Positions 35,800-46,667 of a stretch of DNA of 64,000 nt are shown here, in pieces. The stretch lies in the NCBI RefSeq assembly GCF_000005505.3, contig NC_016133.3, positions 52,603,237 to 52,667,236 on the forward strand, given 5' to 3'. Every line of letters starts with the position of its first letter. The first letter of the stretch is position 1. Under the pieces are notes generated by a model. That model searched no databases. It had not been told where the DNA came from and was given only the letters and a program-made list of their open reading frames with translations. This DNA is from Brachypodium distachyon. Lineage: Eukaryota > Streptophyta > Magnoliopsida > Poales > Poaceae. The translations under genes were made by a program, and so were the position numbers.

Positions 35800-37150
35800 C
35801 CTGCCCAGCTGCTCTTCTTCCTCGTGAACTGTCTCCACCCCGGTACGGAGTAGGTTGAAAATATTGCAACAAATGCTCTTACCGATAAGAATAGAAAAAA
35901 GGGAATTAAAAGGTTAAGCCAACTTGTCAAATACAAACAAACTAGGTGTGTGCCGCGTGGGAAAGCAACGTAGTTCTGGTTGTTATTTTATTTTACTACT
36001 CTGAAAATCATCATTTACGCCCCATTCGGTTTGCAGGATTTCTAAATGATAGGAATAGGAAAAGTATAGAAATAGAATGCCCAAACTAGTCTAATCCTAT
36101 GGAAAGCAAATCCCCAGGAATTATAGATAGAGAGCATTCGGTTGTACAAATTTGCAACATATATAGGAAAGGTTCAGGATTCACTAGCCGCCAATACACT
36201 CATTTAATTGACTCAACTAGCCATTAGTAGCTTTCAAAGTGTGCATAAATAGCCTTGTTATGTCCACTTCCATCATCTTTCTAGTTGCTCTGGATCACCT
36301 CTCTTCTTCTCCTCAATCTCGTCATTTTCTGAAGAAGTTTTGCTCCTGAACAAGCCAACACAGCAGGGTCTTGTTGCTCATAGTTCCGAGGATTAGCATT
36401 CTGTAATAAGACAAAATTATTCTTTTCAACCAAAATAATCACCACGACAGCTTGCTAATCTTCTTCATCTGCACTTAGGCAGCACACATTGATGCAACAG
36501 ATTAATTTCTCTGGATTGAAATCGCTAGTTAGTTAGTATATTAGTATATTACTTGTTGAATTGGTTCTGGCTTTGGAATCGTGGTTTGGTTGTATCTAAC
36601 CATCTACTAATGTCCAATCCAACTAATCACGATTACTTGAGAAAGATTAATAGGTAGAGTCAAGTACTAGCACTACTCTTCTACCAGAAGTGCAGCAATC
36701 CAAGTTATAACAAACTGACGTCAGGTAACGAACAGATATTGCAAACCGCTATGCTATGAACAGAGATCTGCACAAGGTAAATTGTAACTAACAATTAGAA
36801 GAACAGATAACCTACGTGGTGCTCTTTGTTGAGTGTAACAACAAAGATAATCACTTACCCTAAAAAATTCAGATCCAAGCGAGCCAAAAACCACGCATGA
36901 CCAAATCTGCTCGGGATACGAAGAAAATATTGCAGACGTACGAGGAGTAAATTGCTCTTAATCTCTCTCAAACCACATACATTGATGCAGCAGACAGATT
37001 TCTTAACACGGCAGACATACCTGCAAAGAGGAACCACCAGCCATGCCCAGCCTTGCCGGGTAGCCGCAGACAACAAGGAGCAGGCAGTATGAAAACGATA
37101 TACTATGTGTTTTCGAGTCCACAGGCAGTACGAAAAAGTCATGTTGCACT
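35800..37150. other. Intergenic with PIF/Harbinger- or hAT-like repeat words
   Basis: CCCATTCGGTTTGCAGGATT near 36020, ATAGGAATAGGAAAAGTATAG, and CATTCGGTTGTACAAATTTG near 36139 resemble the ends of common grass DNA elements that begin with a TTTGGTTTGCAGGA-like word. No transposase frame or paired end was found. The rest is AT-rich. Confidence 0.3.
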
Positions 37151-37159
37151 AAATTTACT

Positions 37160-37850
37160 CTAATGCATCAGTCCGCACCAGTCCAGAGTGGTTTATGTTT
37201 GTTAAATCGAGTCGTTTTCCGTCTTGTCTTGAAAATTGAGCGATTAGGCCGCTGCTTTCTGCCTTGTGCCCCGCGCGTCCCGTCCACCATCCTCTCCCGC
37301 GCGCGCCCTCTACCCCACCGGAGCGCCGCCGTCGCCGTCGCCGCGCTGCCGCCTGCCGCCCACCGCCGTCGCCCCGCCGCGCCGCCGCCCGCCATCTCCC
37401 TGCATCGCTGCCGCCCGATGCCGTTGCCCCGCTGCGCTGCAGCCCGCCCCCGTCGCCACAATGTACTGCCTCCCGCCGCCGCACACGTGGCGAAGCAAGC
37501 CGCTGCTGCTGTTGCTTCGCCTGTCCGGGACCTGAGCCGCCCCATCCAAAGCAGCATGCGGCTTCTTCTGTCCCGCCCCGTCCTGGTCGTGCGGAAGGCC
37601 TTCACGAGGCGGCGGCTATGGAAGGCTGGGAGATCACCGTGGATGCGGATATGGCGTACGCCGACGGGGCCGAGTCCATTGCGACGGTAGCCCAGCGTCG
37701 CTCCGAACAGCACATGGTTGGGCGCCCGCAACCTGTTCGATGGTCTGCCCGAACAGACGGAAGTATTTTTCTTCTACATCTTTTGGGTCAAATGTGTAGA
37801 TGCGTAGATGATGTATAGATGCATGCACCGATCAATTGGGATAGAAATTT
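37160..37850 (+). other. GC-rich island, unrecognised
   Basis: About 500 bp of GCCGCC-rich sequence is open in several frames on both strands, producing Pro/Arg/Ala-rich hypothetical peptides that match no family. The last part (37600-37760) looks more codon-like. It sits in transposon-rich DNA and may be a captured promoter or first-exon fragment. Confidence 0.25.
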
Positions 37851-38210
37851 GAATGAAATGGCATGATCAATTGGGATGGAATAGCACGGAAATTGAGGAA
37901 ACCGTGATGATCGTTGAACACCCCTAGTCCAGGACATGTAGTTTTTAGCTGTGGCAAATAAGATAACTAAAAACAGTATTTGCAAGTGTGTTTTAGCATT
38001 GCTGTTGTATGCGTTTTTCAAAATTATAGTAGCACTAAAGAAGGTTCCTTCTATTCAATATCTTTATGGGGAAATAGGATACCCAAAGGAGTGAGTAAAG
38101 ATTTCGTTTTATCAACAACGAAGGTAATACAAGAAATAGGATAGAATCTTTTAGTACTTCCTGTGGGTCTAAAAATGTTTTTACCTATCCGCATGAAACG
38201 GGAAATACTA

Positions 38211-39112
38211 TGTTATTTCCTTTTCTTGGAATTTTGGGTTAGGCTCAAGGCTCAATCTGAAATTAATTTCTGAAAAATCTCAAAAGCCCATTCATAGAGT
38301 GAGATGAGGAAGTGGGAATAGTCCCACCTTGCTAGTTTAGAGAGGGTTGGACCAATATATAAGGTATGTTGATTCTCACCTCTTGAGCAAGGGAAATCCC
38401 CATGCGCGCTCCTCCTCCGCCGCCGCGCCGCGCCCGCGCCGCGTTTCGTGGTTCGAGTTCGAGCCAGGGCGGGGTCGTGCTTATCTTTTTGGCAGTCGGA
38501 ATCCGTTGCGGACGCGTAACAAATCCCGATAATTGCGGAGTCGGTTTTGGTTTCGAGTCGGTTTTCGTTTCCTAAACCGAACCGCCGCCTGCGTGCCTAT
38601 ATAATAAGACGACCGCGGCCTCCGGACGTACCACGCCACAACCCTAACCGTCACGCCCACGATCCAATCTCGCTGTTCGCCGCCAACTGTTACTCCATCC
38701 CGTCGACTGCGTGCACAGATCGCTGGGAGAGGAGGCCTACGGAACCCCGACCTTCGAGATCCTGCCCGGGAGACGGTCGATAAGGTTTTTGGGGAGAGTT
38801 CTCACGCGACTGCTCGCTTCTTCACGTCCCTGTTTCGTTGGCATCTTCATCACCAATGGCCGACGACCTCGGAGATCCCGCGGCTCAGGCTGCCGCTCTA
38901 GCTCCGCAGCAACAGGCTGCCCAACTCCAAGCACAATGCAGGCTGCTCAACTCCAAGCCCAGGCAACTGCTGCTGCACAGGCGCAATCGCAGGCGCTGGC
39001 CGCTGCCCAGGAGGTAGTCAAGGCTGCTGCTGCTGCCAGCATGAACATCGACGCCGCCGGACTCGTCACCGAGCTCAACAAACAAACACAAGAAAAGAGT
39101 ACAACACCGTAC
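38211..39112 (+). mobile_element. Copia 5' LTR and leader (approximate)
   Basis: It starts near TGTTATTTCC/TTGGAATTTTGGG, has a TATATAAGG promoter word near 38357, and contains a long stretch (38528-39112) repeated at 42530-43186. An ATG at about 38856 opens an Ala/Gln-rich frame (MADDLGDPAAQAAALAPQQ) that is broken here by an insertion of a partial repeat near 38934. No tRNA-Met primer site (TGGTATCAGA) was found, so the LTR end is uncertain. Confidence 0.55.
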
Positions 39113-42100
39113 GTAATTTGCTTTTTCTTGTTAATTTTGATTAGTAGTTCTATTATTCATGCCGTGAAATTAGATGAGTTTTATTGCTGTGCGTTGCTAT
39201 TTAATTTGTCTACTTTGCATGATATAATATGTTACATGTTTTACACATTGTTTTTCTAGATTAAATATTCATCGAAATTACCTAATTATTCATCAATCCA
39301 AAAACCTTATTCATGTAGGCAAGTTTCGATGTCTCAATTTGCTGTCGCATTGAAACCACCTGTGTTTACTGGACTACACTTTAAGAGGTGGCAGTATAAA
39401 TGTCATATGTGGCTCGTGGCTATGGGCGCATGGTGGGCGGTACAACACGGGAAGACTCAAACAATTGCTCCTCAGCAGTTGTATGTTGAGGCTTGTGTTG
39501 TAGTCGTCGGTGCGATCTGTAGTGTGCTGGGAGATAAGCTCGTTGATGCTTATCTGCACTATCAGGATGCCAAAGAGTTGTGGGATGCGCTCGATGCTAA
39601 GTTTGGCGCATCTGACGCTGGCAGTGAGCTGTACGTCATGGAGCAGTTCTTTGACTATAAGATGGTTTCAAACCGATCTGTAGTGGAACAAACTCATGAG
39701 TTACTGACTATGGCTAAGGAACTTGAGCAATTCAAGTGTCCACTACCCGACAAGTTTGTCACCGGGGGCATCATCGCCAAGCTGTCTTCCTCGTGGAGGA
39801 CTTTGCTACTTCACTAAAACACAAGAGACAAGAAATCTTTGTGGAGAACCTGATTGGGACTCTTGATGTTGAGGAGAAGGCGAGAGCAAAAGATGCTGCC
39901 CCAAAGTCAACACACAAGAGGGTACGTCCACTGCCAACATGGTTCGGAGGAACAACCACAACAACAGTAACAACAAGGGAAAGGAAAATGCATTCAACAA
40001 TGCTGATCCAAAGAACACTACCACTTTCAAGAAGAAGAAGAAGAAAGGAGGCAACAAGGACAAGAATCCTTGCTTTGTGTGCGGAGGACTCGGCCACTGG
40101 GCGAGTAACTGGAAGGAGCGCAAAGGAAGACAGATTCGGCAAAGTTTGCTAATTCGACCATTGGCAACAATGAAGATGCAGGCGGGTATGGTAATTTATT
40201 TACTGTATTTTTTGTATGTTAGTCCACCGATTGGTGGGTCGATACAGGTGCAACTATTCATGTGTGTGCTGACATTTCCTTGTTTTCTCCATATCAGGCC
40301 ATCAGCTCCTCAGTGACGATGGGGAACAGCGCCCATGCTTCTGTTCATGGTGCTGGCACGGTGGATCTGAAGTTTACTTCGGGAAAGATCGTGCAGCTGA
40401 GGAACGTGCAGCATGTGCCCTCCATTCAGAAGAATCTTGTTAGTGGATCCCTTCTTTGCAAGGACGGATTTAAGTTAGTGTTTGAGTCCAATAAAGTTAT
40501 TGTGTCTAAGTATGGACAATTTATTGGTAAAGGTTATGAGTGCGGAGGTTTGTTCCGCTTATCCCTTTCGGATATTTGTAATAAGGCCGTGAAAAGCGTC
40601 AATTCTATTAATAATGAGTCTAATGTTTGGCATTCACGACTTTGTCACATTAATTTTGGTTGCATGATGCGATTAGCAAATCTGAGTTTAATCCCTAAAA
40701 TCACTGTGGCTAAAGGTTCAAAGTGCCAAGCTTGTGTGCAAGTGAAGCAGCCTCGTAAGCCTCACAAGGCTGCTGAGGAGAGGAACCTAGCACCGTTAGA
40801 GGTCATACATTCTGATTTTTCTGAGATGAACGGTGTATTAACCAAAGGTGGAAAACGTTACTTTATGACTTTCATTGATGATGCAACTAGATTCTGTTAT
40901 GTGTATTTATTAAAATCAAAGGATGACGCATTGCATTATTTTAAGATCTATAAAACTGAAGTTGAGATCAACTTGAGAAGAAAATTAAACGTTTGCGGTC
41001 TGACCGCGGTGGAGAATATTTCTCCAATGAGTTTAATTCATTTTGTGAGGAACATGGCATAATTCATGAGAGAACGCCTCCCTATTCGCCCCAGTCAAAC
41101 GGGGTTGTTGAGAGGAAAAACCACACGCTGACTGACTTGGTCAACGCTATGTTAGACACTGCTGGTTTATCCGAGGCATGGTGGGGGGAGGCGCTATTGA
41201 CTTCGTGTCATGTCCTAAATCGTGTTCCAACAAAAGATAAAGAAGTCACCCCATACGAGCTATGGAAAAGAAGAGACTCACACTTTCTTACTAACAGATT
41301 TGGGGTTGTTTGGTGAAAGTCAATGTGCCAATTACCAAGAAACGTAATCTTGGACCAAAAACCGTTGATTGTGTCTTTCTTGGCTACGCACTTCGGAGTG
41401 TTGGCTATAGATTCTTGGTTGTAAATTCTGGAGTACCTGACATGAGCGTCGGTACAATTATGGAGTCCAGGGATGCTACATTCTTTGAGGGCACAATGAG
41501 CTATGGTATACACTATACTGGGTACCCCAAGGTACTTGAGGGTTATAGTGATTCAAACTGGATATCTGATGTTGATGAGCTAAATGCCATGAGTGGATAT
41601 GTGTTCACACTCAGAGGGGCCGCTGTTTCATGGAAGTCTTGCAAGCAAATGATCTTAACCAGATCAACAATGGAAGCAGAACTTTCAGCATTAAATACAT
41701 CCACGGTTGAAGCCGACTGGCTTCATGAGCTCTTGATGGACTTGCCGATTGTTGAAAAACCAATACCGGCGATTCTTATGAACTGTGACAATCAAACTGT
41801 GATAGACAAAATGAACAGTTCTAAAGATAACATGAAGTCATCAAGACACGCCAGGAGACATCTGAAATCTGTCAGAGCAATGAGAAATTCCGGAATAATA
41901 GCATTGGGAGATATCCCAACGGCTAAAAATATGGCAGATCCCTTTACAAAGGGTCTATCAACGAATGTGATAAAATCTGCAACAAGGGAGATGGGGTTGC
42001 GACCCACGTGAGTTATCATTGCGGTAAATCAACCTATGTGATCGGAGATCCCGTGAATTAGGACCTGGGAAACAAGTCATTGGATAACTGAGGAGAGTGT

Positions 42101-42525
42101 ACATTCTTTATCCCACTCCGTTGACGATGCATTACTCTCGTGTACTATATGGTAGGTTGTTTAACTTAATGTGTTCTAACGTGTTGAATTAAATTGCAAG
42201 GGAGATACTGTCTATATGAGCCTGACTGTTGGTTGCAGTCTATGAGATTTGGGTGCTCTCTAGTAAGCTCATGAAAAGGCCTGAAGAATGACTTATATGC
42301 TCCACACCGCGGGGTAGCATTCGGCAGCACAGTACCAGACAACAATTTAGTGAAGGTCTAACACAGAAAACTAACAATTCAAGGTTTGTCCATTGTTCAG
42401 TTGTGCGTGAGCGAAGCTATTTGTTTAGGTGGATGTTCAAGCTTAACCGGTCTTCACTGAAACGCTGGTATATCAAAAACAGAGTTTTGGATCAATGGCA
42501 ATTTTATGTGCTTATGAGATATTGT
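39113..42525 (+). mobile_element. Ty1/Copia internal region, broken, reverse transcriptase deleted
   Basis: Gag is at 39329-39817 (UBN2-type, LKPPVFTG start). A zinc knuckle at 40071-40112 reads CFVCGGLGHWASNW, so the last Cys of CX2CX4HX4C is Trp. A protease DTGA word lies at 40241-40252 in a different frame from its neighbours. The GAG-pre-integrase motif WHSRLCH is near 40628; the integrase core at 40795-41300 (HSDF..., FIDDATR..., then SDRGGEY and NGVVERKN) is split by a frameshift near 40990. The RT palm region is absent: sequence jumps near 41495 from the post-integrase part (DATFFEG) into the RNase H region (GYSDSNW, STMEAEL, HARRHLKSV, ADPFTKGL) at 41530-42011. The element cannot be autonomous. 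Confidence 0.85.
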
Positions 42526-43186
42526 GGGGGATAATTGCGGAGTCGGTTTTGGTTTCCTAAACCGAACCGCCGCCTGCATGCCTATATAATAAGACGACCG
42601 CGGCCTCCGGACGTACCACGCCACAACCCTTGCCGTCGCCCACGATCCAATCTCGTTGTTCGCCGCCAACGTCTACTCCATCTAGTCGACTGCGTGCACA
42701 GATCGCCGACGACCGCGGCCTCCGGACGTACCACGCCACAACCCTAGCCGTCACGCCCACGATCCAATCTCGCTGTTCGTCGCCAACTGCTACTCCATCC
42801 CGTTGACTGCGTGTACAGATCGCCGGGAGAGCAGGCCTCCGGAACCCCGACCTTCGAGATCCTGTCCGGGAGACGGTCGATAAGGTTTTTGGGGAGCGTT
42901 ATCACGCGACTGCTCGCTTCTTCACGTCCCTGTTTCGTCGGCATCTTCATCACCAATGGCCGACGACCTCGGAGATCCCGCGGCTCAGGCTGCCGCTCTA
43001 GCTCCGCAGCAGCAGGCTGCCCAACTCCAAGCCCAAGCAACTGCTGCTGCACAGGCGCAATCGCAGACGCTGGCCGCTGGCCAGGAGGTAGTCAAGGCTG
43101 CTGCTGCTGTCGGCGTGAACATCGACGCCGCCGGACTTGTCACCGACCTCAACAAACAAACACAAGAAAAGAGTACAACACCGTAC
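42526..43186 (+). mobile_element. Truncated Copia 3' LTR-like copy
   Basis: A polypurine tract (TTGTGGGGGAT, about 42522-42532) is followed directly by sequence equal to 38528-39112 of the 5' copy; the first ~315 bp expected of the LTR are missing. The junction shares GAT with both parents. It carries an internal 115-bp tandem duplication (42593-42707 and 42708-42822) and an unbroken frame from ATG 42956. Divergence from the 5' copy is moderate, so the insertion is not recent. Confidence 0.6.
42593..42822. repeat. 115-bp tandem duplication in the 3' LTR-like copy
   Basis: GACGACCGCGGCCTCCGGAC begins both units (42593 and 42708). The 5' copy of the LTR has only one such unit, so the duplication arose after the two copies separated. 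Confidence 0.85.
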
Positions 43187-43222
43187 CAAAGGATTGATCT
43201 ATTAGAGTTGATCCCATCCTGA
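42956..43222 (+). CDS. 88-residue Ala/Gln-rich frame in the 3' LTR-like copy
   Basis: This is an open frame with ATG at 42956 and stop at 43220-43222. It encodes an Ala/Gln-rich N-terminal half with repeated QAQ/AAQ words and ends KQTQEKSTTPYQRIDLLEL. The same frame begins in the 5' copy but is shifted there by an insertion. It resembles a leader peptide or Gag N-terminus of the element; no domain is recognised. It may not be expressed. Confidence 0.3.
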   Translation: MADDLGDPAAQAAALAPQQQAAQLQAQATAAAQAQSQTLAAGQEVVKAAAAVGVNIDAAGLVTDLNKQTQEKSTTPYQRIDLLELIPS

Positions 43223-43254
43223 AATACTTATCACATGCTAATAATCAAACTAAT

Positions 43255-43318
43255 TATGGTTGTGTGCATCGATTGATGCAGAGGCCAGGGAGTCTTCCCC
43301 TTTCCGAAAAAAAAAATC
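43255..43318 (+). mobile_element. Retroelement 3' tail with poly-A
   Basis: GTGTGCATCGATTGATGCAGAGGC followed by GGAGTCTTCCCC and a run of A is the usual 3' end of grass non-LTR elements; the same tail, diverged, occurs at 34310-34372. Only the tail is present. Confidence 0.45.
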
Positions 43319-43403
43319 AAACTAATCAGCCCAAACTAGTGTTTGCAGCAGAACTGTAGAACGCAATTCCACGAGAAATGCTAGTACGTAGATTCTACTG
43401 CAC

Positions 43404-46400
43404 TTAAGAGGCCGTTATCTCGGAGGCTGCTGCCCCTGCCATCCTCTGCTCGGATGACTCGCCGATCACCCATTCCGTTGTTCCCACCGGTGAAGAGCCG
43501 GTGTTCATGTGTGAGCTCACGGGGCTCCCGCGGCCCATGGCGTTTTCCTCCTCCCCGGCCATCGGCATCTGGCTCACATCACCACGGCCATTCCTTGAGC
43601 CCTCAGCGATCCGTCTCGGCGTTTGGCCCGCGAATTCGCTGCCGTTCCTCAGGGACTCGTCGTTCGATGTCTTGAACGTGCGTGACTTGAGGTCCTTCTC
43701 CTTCCTGTCGTAGTGCTGCAGCCACGCACACATCCTCCGAATTAACGCGCTCCGGTAGCCAAAGTGACCGGCGGCCTCGGCCTGCGCCTCCACGACCCGG
43801 ACCTCCCCGCGCTCACGGTATGCGAAGGTGGCGAGGTAGAGCAGCAGCGTGAGGCTGGACACCAGGCCCGTGATGAGGAACAGCCCGCCGAAGCTCTCGA
43901 AGCTGAGGTTGGACGAGCTAGAGGAGCCGACAGCGGCGGCACTGCTGCTGCTGCCCCGGCAAGCACCGTCTTCCGGCTCCCCAAACCACGCCTTCTCGAT
44001 CCGCGCCATCTTGTCCCCCTCGGCCAGCCTCAGTATCTCCCTCGACACGTCCGCCACCATGGGCGAGGCCCTCGGGAACACGAACCCGAACCCGTCCGTC
44101 TTGTACACGGGCCCCACCATCATGTACCCGTCGCAGTACTGCGACAGGAAGAGCTTCAGGTAAGGGATCTCGTCGAACACGGCGGCCACCCCGCCGTTCG
44201 CCGACCCCCTGGACAGCGCCTCTGCGTACTGCCCCTCCGTGCTGTACTTCTTCATCCTCCGCTCGTCGAAGCCCATCTTCTTGAGCAAGGGCTCGATGAA
44301 GGTGCCCTCCTGGTACCCGATGTAGTGCCCCCGCCTCTGCAGCTCCCTCACGTCCGTCACCATCGGCTGGAGTTTTTGGACCGTCAGCATTGATGTCAGG
44401 CTCGCCGTGTAGCTCGATGTCAGGATTAGCACCACGAACACCCATACGATCACCACCAACCTGGACAGGTTGTTCACCAGCTTCTCCTCTGCAAAACCAT
44501 TCATTAATTCGACCGTTCAAGAATGGAAATTTGGCAGTTCAGAAGAGACATGCATGCATGACTACGTACTGTGTGAGAAGACAAGGGTGGAGAAGGCGAA
44601 GTAGAAGATGAGGCCGAACTGCTGGGTGGGGGTTCCGCGGAACTTGTCGTTGACGCGGTGCTCGAGGACCCAGACGACGAAGCCGGTGAAGCAGAAGAAG
44701 GCGAAGCTGGCGAGCCAGAGGCTGGTGGTGAGCGGCTGCAGGAAGACCCACATGCAGGCCGACCCGGCGTCCTCCCGCACAGCCACGACCATGGCCCAGC
44801 CGGACTCCGTGAACGGCATCGTGTAGTCCACCCCGTTGTCCATCCGGCTCGCGGTGATCGTCACGTCGCCCACCACGACGTCCGCCTCTTCCCGCCGCAC
44901 CAGGTCCACCAGCTTGTCATACGAGTCCGAACTGTCCGGGAACGGCACATACCTGTAGGCCACCGGGTACGCCAGGCTCCTCATCACCTCATCGAACACG
45001 TCGATGCAATAACCTGTAATTCTGGATGAGTTCTTGGGGTCGACGCCCACGAACTGCTTGAACCCACGCTTCACCGGCACGGCGACCCGGAGCACCGGCA
45101 TGCCGTTGTGTGACGCGGGAGTCCAGCCTTTCGGGGTGGACAGCGTGTCGCCAGGCCACAGGATGTGTTTCAGTTTCAGCAGCTTGCTGCCCGAGGAGGA
45201 CTCCGGCGGCATCCAGAGCCCCACCGTCCTGGTGCCTCTCCCGACAACGTTCACCACCTCGTACGCTGCCACCTGCAGCTGCCCGTCAACGAGCTTGAAC
45301 TTCCCGGCCATCCCATCGAACCTCGTGTCCACCAACGCCTTGAGAAGCCTTGCTCCAGTCGCCGACACGCCCACCCAGTCCAGGTCCGGCTGCGGCGGTG
45401 TCGGCTGGAACGCCGATGAGCCGACCGCCTCGTCCGCGGCGGCAGCAATGGCCCACGCCGTGTCGTACGACCAAAGCCTCATTACCGTCGACTCATCATG
45501 GACAACATGTTCATCGTCGAGGTCCGGGTTGTCGTGCCGGAACCGCGCCCTGAACCTCGCTGCGAAGTTCCTCACCTCGCGCGTGCGCTTCACCTGAGGC
45601 CTGACGCTGACGACGCCCTGCATGGCCTCGAGGTCCTCCTGGGACAGGCTATCGACGAAGCTCCCCACCCCGTCAGTGGCGACCCAGACGTAGCCCTCCG
45701 ACACCATGCCGGCCTCCCACGCGCGTGCGAACAGCCGCGCCGCGAGGGCGTACCTCGCGTGCACGATGACCACGCGCGTCGGCGCCGACGCGAGTGCGCG
45801 CAGCACGGCGTCGAGGCGGTCGTTGCCGGCGTCAACAGGCAAAGCAGCACGGTGCGTGATGGCTGCCGCGCTGCCGCTGCCGCCGCTAGCGGAGACGAGC
45901 GCGTCCGCGAGCGCCGGTAGAATGCCGGCGCCGTAAGGCGAGTCCTCATGCACGACGGCCACCGCGCGCCAGCCGAATGCGGCAAGGAACGCCGCGAGCG
46001 GGAGCGCCTGGAGGGAATCGTTGGCTGCGGTGCGGATGAAGAAGGGGGTCTGGGACGGGGACAGCGACGGTGAGGTGGCGGAGTAGGAAAGCACGGGGAC
46101 GTGGGCCCTGCTGCCCAGGTGGGCCACGAACTCGGCTTCCGACGAGGTCTGGGGCCCGATGATGGCCTGCACCTGCGCGTTCTTGATCAGGTCCACCGCT
46201 GCAATCGCAGGAAGAGTTAGAAAGCTGGGCAGTTGGATTCTCTGGTTCGTTAAGGGCCCAAGAAAGAAGACAATTGACTCATTTTGTTGTTAAAAACTAC
46301 AGCAATTGATGTGTCATGTGTGAGCGAAGGAGAGAGGGAAAGCTTAAGTACCGGCGGAGGCGGCGCCGACGACGTCCCCGGAGGAGTCCCTGAAATGGAG

Positions 46401-46667
46401 CTCCACCTTGGCGGGCGAACCGGGGTGCGCCGCGTAGTAGTCCTCCACGGCCATCTCAATGCCCGTCCGCCGCCTCCGCGACACTGGCGACGCCCAGTTC
46501 AGTATCACCCCGACGCGGACAGGCACCGGCACCGGAGCGCCCTCCTGCGCCGCGGCCACCACATGCAGGCTCCCTTGCTGCTGCCCGACCACCGAGGACA
46601 CAAGGAAGCAGAAGAGCGGGACGAAGAGAGAAGAAGAGGACGTCCCCGGATGCTTCCCCATGATCAT
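43404..46667 (-). CDS. Glutamate receptor-like channel (GLR)
   Basis: Three-exon gene of about 1009 residues. Exons in transcript order: 46352-46667, 44570-46198, 43404-44488, with GT-AG introns and continuous frame. ATG at 46667; a second ATG at 46661 is possible. A hydrophobic signal peptide (about 1-30) precedes the amino-terminal LIVBP-like domain (about 45-470; AIIGPQTSSEAEF). Ligand-binding lobe S1 (about 490-600) has the TITASRMD arginine that holds the ligand carboxylate. TM1 (WLASFAFFCFTGFVVWVLEHR) precedes the pore FGLIFYFAFSTLVFSHK, TM3 has the SYTASLTSMLTVQ gating motif, lobe S2 has FDEIPYL with its conserved Glu, and a final TM lies near 850-870 before a cytosolic tail. Function: amino-acid-gated Ca2+-permeable cation channel of plasma membrane or vacuole, used in wound and growth signalling. 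The subclade was not determined. All landmarks are intact. Confidence 0.95.

Noticed and set aside
43764..45920. Plus-strand frames over the GLR gene
   Set aside because: Antisense shadows of the GLR exons.
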